Counted from the first letter of the stretch, positions 1-5,632 are shown. The stretch is 6,596 nt of DNA from Chloroflexota bacterium (GCA_016190465.1 JACPQP010000495.1:1-6596), one strand, 5' to 3'. Notes: generated by a model not told the origin, from the letters alone. Program-made: numbers and translations.

Positions 1-27
1 CACTCATGGTCGTCCTGTTTGCCCTGT

Positions 28-1188
28 TTACCCGATTGGGCAGCGTGGCTCACCACCCCCCAAGGGGTTTAGGGGTAGGGTGGCGGGCGCGACGCGGCCA
101 CCACCCCACCCGAGTTCCGCAAGTAAGTAGGTATCAGAAAGTTTTTGATGGTTTTGGGGACACCCCAAACCCCGCCAGGACGGGCTCCGCCCTTCCTGGA
201 CCTTCCCGGGACGCAGGTGAACTTTCCGAGACCTACTTAGGTGTTCGCCCTCTCCCAGGGCACCGCCACGATACTCGGCTCGATCGGCAAACTCCACAAG
301 TGGCGGGCCACCGGCAACCTCGGTGCCCGACCGTAGCGCGAGCCCGGTGGCGAAGGCGACCAGCGCCGCGTCGAGCAACGGCGCCAGCCAGTCGTCAACC
401 GCCCCGTCCCCTCTCCCCGTGGGAGAGGGCCCGGGTGAGGGCGTCACCCCATCGCCCCGTCGCCACGCATCCAGCCGGCCTAGCTCGACCGCCGGATCGG
501 TCGTAAAGACGAAGACAGTCCGATAGGCCGGCACCACCGCCTCGGGCGCCGTCCACCGGGCGTTGTAGGCCCGCTCCAGCGGAAGGCGCTCCCCCTGGCC
601 AGCGGCCAGCGACAGGTGCTTGGCCGCCATCAACAGGACCCAGTGGTCCAGCCGTCCCGACGGAAAGCACCGCCACTGCACGGCCAGCGTGGGGAGCGCC
701 ATCTCGATCTCCGACGGAGCAGGGAGACCATAATCCGCGTGCTCGCGCAACTGCCGCTGCTCGACGCCCAGCGACGCCCGAACCAGTTCCTGCACCACCT
801 GTTCGGCCCGGACGACTTCTGGAGACGCGCCCGGACCAGCCACCACCACGAGCCGGGCCACGCGGGCCAGCTCGGACAGGGCGCGCGTGCGTTGGGCCGG
901 CCGGATGTGTTCGAGTGTATCGAGGCAGAGGGCCGCGTCAAAGGCGCGATCGCCGAAGGGCAACGCGGCGCCATCGGCCACCACGCCGAGAGCGCCGGTG
1001 GTGGCCTGAAGATCAACCGAGACAACGGCCGCCGCGGGGACAAGCCGGGCAGTGGCGCCAGGGCCACCACCGACGTCGAGGATCCGCGCGTCGGCCAGCC
1101 GATCCGCCAGAACGAGTCGCAGTACGTCTCGCGCGACGGCGTGGCGCTGAAACTGATCGAATGGCAGGTCAAGCGGCGACTGGGACAC
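28..1188 (-). CDS. Class I SAM-dependent methyltransferase with in-frame repeat and repeat-derived C-terminal tail
   Basis: A probable class I (Rossmann-fold, Methyltransf_11-like) methyltransferase of 386 residues that moves a methyl group from SAM to an unknown acceptor. Seen: the glycine-rich SAM-binding motif I, ILDVGGGPGATARLV, at residues 36-50; an acidic residue after strand 2 (VSVDL, D59); and the post-motif LPFGDRAFDAALCLDTLEHI at 77-96, typical of the family. The GTG start at 1188 is chosen because the SAM fold begins about 35 residues later, the divergent prs promoter lies just upstream, and an extended -10 box ends 6 nt before it. There is no good ribosome site. The frame is open far upstream, but only antisense to prs, so that part is rejected. 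Oddities: residues 247-260 (GVTPSPGPSPTGRG) come from a palindromic repeat, and residues from about 313 to the stop come from other repeats, so the original C-terminus probably lay near residue 300-312. The native protein was then about 285-300 residues. The substrate cannot be told. It is probably monocistronic. Confidence 0.8.
   Translation of the reverse strand: MSQSPLDLPFDQFQRHAVARDVLRLVLADRLADARILDVGGGPGATARLVPAAAVVSVDLQATTGALGVVADGAALPFGDRAFDAALCLDTLEHIRPAQRTRALSELARVARLVVVAGPGASPEVVRAEQVVQELVRASLGVEQRQLREHADYGLPAPSEIEMALPTLAVQWRCFPSGRLDHWVLLMAAKHLSLAAGQGERLPLERAYNARWTAPEAVVPAYRTVFVFTTDPAVELGRLDAWRRGDGVTPSPGPSPTGRGDGAVDDWLAPLLDAALVAFATGLALRSGTEVAGGPPLVEFADRAEYRGGALGEGEHLSRSRKVHLRPGKVQEGRSPSWRGLGCPQNHQKLSDTYLLAELGWGGGRVAPATLPLNPLGGGEPRCPIG
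50..110. repeat. GC-rich palindromic segment, possible dispersed repeat
   Basis: A C- and G-tract segment with several small inverted repeats: CCCC-AA-GGGG at 58-67, and a stem of GGTGGC (79-84) with GCCACC (97-102) around a GCG/CGC core. Read on the minus strand it encodes a low-complexity tail (PATLPLNPLGGGEP), which looks like translated repeat DNA and not like a protein domain. It lies next to the larger inverted-repeat element at 124-239 and may be part of the same cluster. Whether it is dispersed in the genome cannot be seen from one copy. Confidence 0.4.
124..239. repeat. 116-bp nested inverted-repeat element (cloverleaf-like, MITE- or REP-like)
   Basis: The outer arms are 20 nt long (124-143, starting TAAGTAGGT, and 220-239) and pair at 18 of 20 positions. 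Inside are two more hairpins: GGTTTTGGGG / CCCCAAACC at 150-171 (loop ACA, one bulged T), and an 11-bp stem with one mismatch at 175-199 (loop TCC). A weak third one (ACCT 200-203 with AGGT 215-218, around CCCGGG) fills the rest. The whole segment could thus fold as a closed multi-branch structure as RNA or single-stranded DNA. No transposase gene and no clear target-site duplication are visible. It lies inside the open tail of the methyltransferase frame (residues 317-355), which it seems to have extended. It could be a non-autonomous mobile repeat, a REP/BIME-like element, or a structured RNA. Confidence 0.6.
231..242. repeat. Short palindrome ACCTA-CT-TAGGT at right end of the nested repeat
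   Basis: Two perfect 5-nt arms (231-235 and 238-242) around a CT centre. It straddles the right end of the 124-239 element and extends three bases past it. The left end of the element (TAAGTAGGT) lacks the partner half. It may be an end-recognition sequence or chance. Confidence 0.3.
248..261. repeat. Possible truncated copy of the CCCTCTCCC repeat
   Basis: The 9-mer CCCTCTCCC at 248-256 is identical to the left arm of the repeat at 409-449, but the matching GGGAGAGGG arm is absent. Only AGGGC follows, which can pair with GCCCT at 247-251. It lies 8 bp to the right of the nested inverted-repeat element, so it may be the remnant of a similar repeat broken by insertion. With only nine identical bases in a GC-rich sequence this is weak. 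Confidence 0.3.
409..450. repeat. Palindromic repeat inserted in frame within the methyltransferase
   Basis: Two perfect adjacent hairpins: CCCTCTCCC / GGGAGAGGG (409-417 with 421-429, loop CGT) and GGGTGA / TCACCC (433-438 with 444-449, loop GGGCG). On the minus strand the segment spans 14 codons encoding GVTPSPGPSPTGRG. Peptides of the pattern SPGPSPTGRG are familiar as translations of a dispersed palindromic repeat in many GC-rich genomes, so this is read as a repeat inserted between the methyltransferase body and its last native stretch (AVDDWLAPLLDAALVAFATG). The reading frame is kept. Confidence 0.7.
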
Positions 1189-1194
1189 GCCCCG

Positions 1195-1203
1195 ATTATA
1201 GCA
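1195..1203 (-). promoter_or_regulatory. Extended -10 promoter for the methyltransferase
   Basis: On the minus strand the sequence reads TGCTATAAT, a perfect extended -10 element, followed by the 6-nt spacer CGGGGC and the GTG start codon. No clear -35 box is seen, which is usual for extended -10 promoters. Transcription would be expected to begin at or within a base of the GTG, giving a leaderless mRNA. It faces away from the prs promoter; the two -10 boxes are 20 bp apart. Confidence 0.6.
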
Positions 1204-1220
1204 GCAGTGCGCCCGCCGTG

Positions 1221-1226
1221 TATAAT
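1221..1226 (+). promoter_or_regulatory. -10 box of the prs promoter
   Basis: A perfect TATAAT lies 7 nt before the GTG at 1234. No -35 hexamer resembling TTGACA is found at 16-18 bp spacing. An ATG at 1225-1227 overlaps the box and is in frame, but it would lie upstream of the expected transcript start. If the GTG is used, prs is translated from a leaderless mRNA. If a TTG at 1270 or 1273 is used, the GGGAGGG at 1252-1258 could act as a distant ribosome site. Confidence 0.6.
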
Positions 1227-1233
1227 GGGACTG

Positions 1234-2211
1234 GTGCACGAAACACTCGTTGGGAGGGCAAGCGGCAACTTGTTGGGTAAACTGAACATCTTCACCGGCA
1301 ATGCCAATCCGGCCCTGGCCCGTGCCATCTGCGACTACGCCGGAATCCCGCTGGGGCAGGCCGAGGTGTTCCAGTTCAGCAACGAAAACATCTTCGTGAA
1401 GATCAACGAGACGGTTCGCGAGCAGGATGTCTTCATTATTCAACCATTCGGCTCGCCGGTCAGCCGGAGCATCCTGGAGTTGCTGATCATCATCGACGCG
1501 ATGAAGCGTGCCTCGGCCGCTCGCATCACCGCCGTCATCCCCTACTTCGCCTATGGCCGGACCGACAAGAAGGACCAGCCCCGGGTGCCCATCACCGCGC
1601 GTCTGCTGGCCGACCTGATCACTGTCGCCGGCGCGCACCGGGTGCTGACCATGGACCTGCACGCCGGCCAGATTCAGGGGTTCTTCAGCATCCCGGTCGA
1701 CGAGCTGTCCGCCCTGAACTACCTGAGCCGGTATTTCCTGGAGAAGGGGCTTGACGATCTGGTAGTCGTCGCCCCGGATCTCGGGGTGGCGAAGAAGGCC
1801 CGGAACATCGCCGAGCGGCTCAACGCGCCGCTGGCCGTCATCGAGAAGCGGCGGGTCGCCAACACCCCGCGGAGCGAGATACTCAACGTCATCGGCGACG
1901 TGGCCCGCCGGCGCGCGATCATCATCGACGACGAGATCGACACCGGCGGATCGATGTTGAATGCGCAGCGGGTGCTCGAGGAGGCGGGCACTCAGGAGAT
2001 CTACGCGGCCTGCACGCACGGGCTGTTCTCGGGACCGGCGATCGACCGGCTGAGCGAGAGCCGCTTCGTCGAGGTCGTCACGACCGATACCCTGCCGCTC
2101 CCCGACCACAAGCGGATCCCGAAGATCGTCCAGCTCTCGGTCGCACCACTCTTCGCCGAGGCCATCCAGCGCATCCACGGCGGGGGCTCGGTCGGTGCCC
2201 TCTTCACGTAG
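1234..2211 (+). CDS. prs: Ribose-phosphate pyrophosphokinase (PRPP synthetase)
   Basis: Cytosolic enzyme that transfers pyrophosphate from ATP to ribose 5-phosphate, giving PRPP for purine, pyrimidine, histidine, tryptophan and NAD synthesis. With the GTG start it is 325 residues; the family is usually 310-320. Seen: LNIFTGNANPALA near the N-terminus (17-29), VIPYFAYGRTDKKDQPRVPITARL (101-124), MDLHAGQIQGFF (140-151), the flexible-loop KRR (205-207), and the PRPP-binding loop IIIDDEIDTGGSML (229-242). The adenine-contact motif usually written RQDRK is RTDKK here, a variant. The GTG at 1234 is preferred because a TATAAT ends 7 nt before it. TTG codons at 1270 and 1273 would give about 312 residues, nearer the family length, behind a purine-rich site with an 11-14 nt gap. 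It stands alone, divergent from the methyltransferase and convergent with the deacetylase. The identification is secure; the start is not. Confidence 0.95.
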   Translation: MHETLVGRASGNLLGKLNIFTGNANPALARAICDYAGIPLGQAEVFQFSNENIFVKINETVREQDVFIIQPFGSPVSRSILELLIIIDAMKRASAARITAVIPYFAYGRTDKKDQPRVPITARLLADLITVAGAHRVLTMDLHAGQIQGFFSIPVDELSALNYLSRYFLEKGLDDLVVVAPDLGVAKKARNIAERLNAPLAVIEKRRVANTPRSEILNVIGDVARRRAIIIDDEIDTGGSMLNAQRVLEEAGTQEIYAACTHGLFSGPAIDRLSESRFVEVVTTDTLPLPDHKRIPKIVQLSVAPLFAEAIQRIHGGGSVGALFT

Positions 2212-2215
2212 TGCC

Positions 2216-2244
2216 GAGTGCTGAGTACTCAGTACTCAGCACTC
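2216..2244. repeat. 29-bp near-perfect palindrome between convergent prs and deacetylase genes
   Basis: Two perfect 14-nt arms, GAGTGCTGAGTACT (2216-2229) and AGTACTCAGCACTC (2231-2244), around a single C at 2230. Four bases separate it from the prs stop. Its right half encodes the last residues (Ser-Ala-Glu-Tyr) and the TGA of the deacetylase on the other strand. It could end transcription from both sides, but neither strand has a T-tract after it, so it is not a classical intrinsic terminator. The internal repetition of AGTACTCAG suggests a dispersed intergenic repeat. Confidence 0.7.
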
Positions 2245-3281
2245 GTATGCCGGCGGCGCACTTCGGCGAGGGTCGCATCGAGCGATGGCTCGGTGTCCGT
2301 GCCCGGCGGGCGGCCCAGCGGATCGACGGGCTGCTCCCCGATCAGCGCCTGGACGCAGGCCACAACGCTCCCCGCCAGGGCGTCCAGGTTGTAGCCGCCC
2401 TCCAGGACCAGCACCAGTCGTCCCCCGGCGAGGGTGGCCGCCCAGCGGCGCAGGCGGGCGACGAGCCCGGCGAAGCCCGCGCAGGTGACGTTCATGAAAG
2501 CCAGCGGGTCGGCCCAGTGCGCATCGAACCCCGCCGAGACGCCGATGAGCTCCGGCGCGAAGGCGGTAAGCGCCGGGCCGACGATCTCGTCGAAGGCGAG
2601 CGCGTAGCCCCGATCGCCGGTTCCCGCCGACAGCGGGACGTTGATCGTCCGCCCCGTGCCCGGGCCGCGCCCGATCTCGTGAGCCAGGCCGGACCCTGGA
2701 TAGAGCGGGTGCTGGTGGAGTGAGACGAAAAGAACTGACGGATCCTCCTCAAACACCGCCTGCGTGCCATTGCCGTGGTGGACGTCGAAGTCGACGATGG
2801 CGACCCGGTGCTGGCGATGAACGGCCTGAGCCCGGCGCACGGCGATCGCCAGGTTGTTGAGCAGGCAGAAGCCCATCGCCCGATCGGGCGTTGCGTGGTG
2901 TCCCGGCGGTCGGACCAGCGCGAAGGCAGTCCTGGCGTGTCCGCCGATGACCGCGTCGACGGCCGCGCAGGCACCGCCCGCGGCCAGCAGCGCCACGCGA
3001 TAGGACTCCGGCGAGACCACGGTGTCCGAGTCGAGGAAACCTCCGCCCCGAGCCGCCATCCGCTCGATCCGGTTCAGGTGAGACCGGGAATGAACGCGAA
3101 GGATGTCTTCGACGGCCGTGGCCGGCACCAGCGCCGCGGCGTCGAGATCCGCCACCCGCTCATCGAATTGGGCGCGCTCGAGCGCCGCGTCGATGGCGGC
3201 GAGCCGCGCCGGGCGCTCTGGATGCTCGCCCGTCAGATGGCGCCGGTAGTCCGGATGTCGCACGAGCAGTACCTCAACCAT
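2229..3281 (-). CDS. Histone deacetylase family protein (AcuC / class II HDAC-like deacetylase)
   Basis: A zinc-dependent deacetylase of the arginase/deacetylase fold, 350 residues. In bacteria such proteins remove acetyl groups from lysines of proteins such as acetyl-CoA synthetase (AcuC) or from acetylpolyamines; the substrate here is unknown. Seen: HPERPARL (20-27), RPPGHHA (124-130) with the tandem catalytic histidines H128/H129, GFCLLNN (137-143), VDFDVHHGNGTQ (163-174) with zinc ligands D166 and H168, SLHQHPLYPGSG (187-198), SAGFDAHWADPL (249-260) with third ligand D253, and LEGGYN (293-298) with the transition-state tyrosine Y297. All catalytic residues are present. The LEGGYN form is the class II type. 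The ATG at 3281 starts inside the end of the SAM hydrolase gene (8-nt overlap). It has no clear ribosome site, so translation is probably coupled. An ATG at 3314 adds 11 unlikely residues. The last four residues and the stop come from a palindromic repeat. Confidence 0.93.
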   Translation of the reverse strand: MVEVLLVRHPDYRRHLTGEHPERPARLAAIDAALERAQFDERVADLDAAALVPATAVEDILRVHSRSHLNRIERMAARGGGFLDSDTVVSPESYRVALLAAGGACAAVDAVIGGHARTAFALVRPPGHHATPDRAMGFCLLNNLAIAVRRAQAVHRQHRVAIVDFDVHHGNGTQAVFEEDPSVLFVSLHQHPLYPGSGLAHEIGRGPGTGRTINVPLSAGTGDRGYALAFDEIVGPALTAFAPELIGVSAGFDAHWADPLAFMNVTCAGFAGLVARLRRWAATLAGGRLVLVLEGGYNLDALAGSVVACVQALIGEQPVDPLGRPPGTDTEPSLDATLAEVRRRHTSAEY

Positions 3282-4137
3282 CGTCGTGGCGAACCAGGAT
3301 GTGCGCGCCGACACCGCGGCCGAGCGCAGCGGCGGCGCTACCGTTTGGCAGGGCGATCTCCAGGAGCTCCGCGCTCCCGATCAGCGCAGCCAGACCCGTC
3401 GCCTCGGCGTAATGAGTAACCATCGGGAGGTCTTGTCCGTCGATCGAGACTCGTGGTCGGACGAGCCGCCGCAGCAGATCCGCGCGAACGTCGCTGATGA
3501 GGTTGCCGAAGCGGTCGACGTGGACGATGTGTCCGAGCAGCTCCCCGGGCCCCCGGATGGCCGGCTCGGGGATAGGCGCGAGCTGGAGCGACTCCACCGG
3601 GCGACCGAGATCGCGCAGGGGGACACCCCGGGCGAGGTGGGCGGCGACCGGAGCGAAGACATCGCGGCCGTGGAACGTGGCGCTGGGCGTGGCGCGCCAG
3701 AAGCGACGCTCGGTCAATTCGACGGCGATGATGCCGGGCGGGAGGCGGGTCCCTCGGACGGGGGATGGCCACTCGGTCGTATGCTCGATAGCCAGGGCCC
3801 AGCTCAGCACGCCGTTGTCCGGCCCGACGAAGCTTGTCCGGGCCGTCTGAACGGCGACCGCTCGGCGCTTCCCACCGACGCCCGGATCGACGATGACGAC
3901 GTGCACGACGTCCGGCGGAAACGCATCGACGACGGAGCCGAGGAGAAACGCGGCGGAGGCGACGTCCTGTGGCCGGATCGCGTGGGTCACGTCGACGATC
4001 GTCGTGTCAGGGTTGATCGAGAGGATCACCCCTTTCATCGCCGCGACGTAGCCATCGGCATCGCCGAAGTCGGTCGTCAGCGTCACGATCGGACGTCGAT
4101 GGGCCGCGAGGCGTCGGCGCACGGGCAGGCTTGTCAT
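3274..4137 (-). CDS. SAM hydrolase (SAM hydroxide adenosyltransferase, DUF62 family)
   Basis: A cytosolic enzyme of the chlorinase/fluorinase superfamily. Most members with this motif set use hydroxide to split SAM into adenosine and methionine. 287 residues, a usual length. Seen: the SAM-binding start TLTTDFGDADGYVAAMKGVI (19-38), VDPGVGGKRRAV (83-94) with the likely catalytic D84 and R91, GPDNGVL (105-111), TFHGRDVFAPVAAHLA (154-169) with the likely third catalytic residue H156, VDRFGNLISDV (207-217) and the C-terminal-domain motif ALPNGSAAAALG (262-273). The Asp-Arg-His set is the signature of the hydroxide enzymes, as opposed to the halogenases. The ATG at 4137 is chosen because GAGGGG (4147-4152) lies 9 nt before it. 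ATG 4158 (adding MAEGWKK) is possible; ATG 4353 would run into mgtE and is unlikely. First gene of a two-gene unit with the deacetylase, whose start it overlaps. The physiological role of the family is poorly known. Confidence 0.92.
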   Translation of the reverse strand: MTSLPVRRRLAAHRRPIVTLTTDFGDADGYVAAMKGVILSINPDTTIVDVTHAIRPQDVASAAFLLGSVVDAFPPDVVHVVIVDPGVGGKRRAVAVQTARTSFVGPDNGVLSWALAIEHTTEWPSPVRGTRLPPGIIAVELTERRFWRATPSATFHGRDVFAPVAAHLARGVPLRDLGRPVESLQLAPIPEPAIRGPGELLGHIVHVDRFGNLISDVRADLLRRLVRPRVSIDGQDLPMVTHYAEATGLAALIGSAELLEIALPNGSAAAALGRGVGAHILVRHDDG

Positions 4138-4146
4138 CTTCTTCCA

Positions 4147-4152
4147 CCCCTC
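4147..4152 (-). promoter_or_regulatory. Ribosome binding site deciding the SAM hydrolase start
   Basis: GAGGGG on the minus strand with a 9-nt spacer to the ATG at 4137. The alternative ATG at 4158 has only an AGGA touching it directly, too close to serve. Confidence 0.6.
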
Positions 4153-4210
4153 AGCCATTCCTGCCAACCCCGGGAGGGACCAAGGCCCCGCGCAGGTTGG
4201 GCCAGTACCT

Positions 4211-4216
4211 AGTATA
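4211..4216 (-). promoter_or_regulatory. Probable -10 box for the SAM hydrolase-deacetylase operon
   Basis: TATACT (5 of 6 to consensus) on the minus strand, overlapping the mgtE TATAAT on the other strand by four bases. It would start a transcript near 4204 with a leader of about 65 nt before the ATG at 4137. No -35 box is evident. As both boxes share bases, the two promoters should exclude each other. Confidence 0.4.
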
Positions 4217-4218
4217 AT
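4213..4218 (+). promoter_or_regulatory. -10 box of the mgtE promoter
   Basis: A perfect TATAAT ends 7 nt before the ATG at 4226 (spacer CGCCCGG), so transcription should begin at or next to the A of the ATG. There is no clear -35 box. The upstream leader is too short for an M-box magnesium riboswitch. Confidence 0.6.
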
Positions 4219-4225
4219 CGCCCGG

Positions 4226-5632
4226 ATGATTGCGGAACGCCTACCGGTGAGGGTTGGTGGCGAAATGGAAGAGACCCAACTCGAAGAGCCTACTACCAGC
4301 GAGATCGCCGAGCGCCTGCGGATGGCAAGCGACGAGCGCAACGTCGCGGTCATCGACGAACTCGCCAGCCATCATCCGCGCGCGCTCGCCGAAGCGGTCT
4401 ACCGCCTCCCGGACGAGGATGTCCAGGCGCTCGCCCGATTGATCGGAAGTGGGCGGCTGGCCGAGATCGTCGCCGAGCTCGATGCGGCCGCCGCGGCGGA
4501 GGTGCTGACACGCCTGAGCCCGCCAGTCGCCGCGGACGTCCTGGAAGAGATGGCCCCCGACGACGCCACCGACGTCATCGACGAGCTTCCACCGGCGCAG
4601 GTCGAGGGGCTGCTGACCGAGATGACGCCGGCCGAGGCCGAGGACGTCCGCGACCTGCTGGTGTATCCACCCGACACGGCCGGCGGCCTGATGACGCCGG
4701 AGTACGTCGCCGTGCGGCCCCACCTGACGGTCGAGCAGGCAATTGCCGAGATCCGGCGGCTGGCCGCGGACGCCGAGACGATCTACTACGTCTACGTCGT
4801 CGACGACGAGCACCACCTGCTCGGCGTGCTCTCGCTGCGCAACCTCCTCCTTGCCCGGCCCGGCCAGACCGTCGCCAACGTGATGAACACGGACGTCCGG
4901 CGGGTCACCGTCGACACCGATCAGGAGGAACTCGCCCGCACCTTCCAGGAACACAACTTCCTGGCGCTGCCGGTCGTGGACGCCGAAAACCGGCTGCTTG
5001 GCATCATCACCGCCGACGACGTCGCCGATGTCATCCAGGAGGAGACGACCGAGGACATCGAGCGGCTGGGTGGGTCCGAGCCGCTGGAGGAGCCCTACCT
5101 TCACGCGAGCGTCGTCGACGTCGCCCGGAAGCGCGTCGGCTGGCTGCTGCTCCTGTTCGTCGCCGGCGCGTATACCGCGACGGTCATGCGCTACTTCGCC
5201 GATGAGCTCCAGCAGGTCGTCGCCCTGACCTTCTTCGTGCCACTCTTGATCGGCACCGGCGGGAACGTCGGCTCGCAGACGGTCATGACGATCATCCGAG
5301 CGATGGCGGTCGGTGAGGTCAAGTTGGGTGACGTGCTGCGTGTGCTGGGAAAAGAGGCGCGCGTGGGCGTCCTCGTCGGCGGCCTGATGGCGCTGGCCAG
5401 CTACGCCCGCGCCTGGATGCTCGGCGTCGGTCCCAACGTCGGCCTGGCCGTCGCCATTGCCACGGCCTCCATCGTCCTCTGGGCGGCGACGGTCGCGGCC
5501 ATCCTTCCGCTGGCGTTGCGTCGGCTGGGGATCGACCCGGCAGTCGTCTCGGCGCCCTTCATCAGCACCCTGGTGGATGGCACCGGCCTGTTGATCTACT
5601 TCACCGTGGCCCGCGTGGTGCTCGGCCTGTGA
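4226..5632 (+). CDS. mgtE: Magnesium transporter MgtE
   Basis: Inner-membrane magnesium channel, expected to act as a homodimer gated by cytosolic magnesium. 468 residues, close to the usual 450. Domains in order: an acidic N-terminal helical superhelix domain (about 25-150, ending YPPDTAGGLMTPEY), a CBS pair (about 160-285; repeats around VRPHLTVEQAI and VMNTDVRRVTV), a connecting plug helix (about 288-305), and a five-helix membrane domain (about 305-468). Pore signatures: PLLIGTGGNVGSQT (339-352), IIRAMAVGEV (356-365) and GIDPAVVSAPFISTLVDGTG (435-454). D451 corresponds to the magnesium-selectivity aspartate of Thermus MgtE. The ATG at 4226 is preferred as a TATAAT ends 7 nt before it (leaderless). 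The in-frame ATG at 4265 has GAGGG 11 nt upstream, would remove 13 weakly conserved residues and is a real alternative. Monocistronic; convergent with grpE, 7 bp apart. Confidence 0.96.
   Translation: MIAERLPVRVGGEMEETQLEEPTTSEIAERLRMASDERNVAVIDELASHHPRALAEAVYRLPDEDVQALARLIGSGRLAEIVAELDAAAAAEVLTRLSPPVAADVLEEMAPDDATDVIDELPPAQVEGLLTEMTPAEAEDVRDLLVYPPDTAGGLMTPEYVAVRPHLTVEQAIAEIRRLAADAETIYYVYVVDDEHHLLGVLSLRNLLLARPGQTVANVMNTDVRRVTVDTDQEELARTFQEHNFLALPVVDAENRLLGIITADDVADVIQEETTEDIERLGGSEPLEEPYLHASVVDVARKRVGWLLLLFVAGAYTATVMRYFADELQQVVALTFFVPLLIGTGGNVGSQTVMTIIRAMAVGEVKLGDVLRVLGKEARVGVLVGGLMALASYARAWMLGVGPNVGLAVAIATASIVLWAATVAAILPLALRRLGIDPAVVSAPFISTLVDGTGLLIYFTVARVVLGL

Noticed and set aside
124..239. 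A tRNA or other known RNA gene suggested by the cloverleaf-like fold
   Set aside because: Stem lengths do not fit a tRNA: a 20-bp outer stem, no 7-bp acceptor/5-bp anticodon layout, and no T-loop TTCGANTC sequence.
6..506. A plus-strand 166-residue open frame beginning MVVLFALFTR
   Set aside because: Pro/Arg-rich composition without a motif; it crosses the repeats and lies opposite the methyltransferase, so it looks like a GC-driven shadow frame.
616..1233. A 5' extension of the prs frame giving a 531-residue protein
   Set aside because: It is antisense to the methyltransferase core, has no domain, and precedes the prs TATAAT.
28..2178. A 716-residue minus-strand open frame covering the methyltransferase and all of prs
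   Set aside because: The part above 1188 is antisense to prs, which has full family motifs. Only the part below 1188 resembles a protein family.
2216..2244. CIRCE element (TTAGCACTC-N9-GAGTGCTAA)
   Set aside because: The GAGTGCT and AGCACTC halves are present but in the reverse order and without the 9-bp spacing, and the site lies between convergent genes, not at a promoter.
4138..4225. M-box magnesium riboswitch upstream of mgtE
   Set aside because: The promoter box lies 7 nt before the ATG, leaving no leader; M-box elements need well over 100 nt of leader RNA.
4138..4353. Longer SAM hydrolase starting at ATG 4353
   Set aside because: It would overlap the mgtE start and both promoters, and the added residues match nothing in the family.
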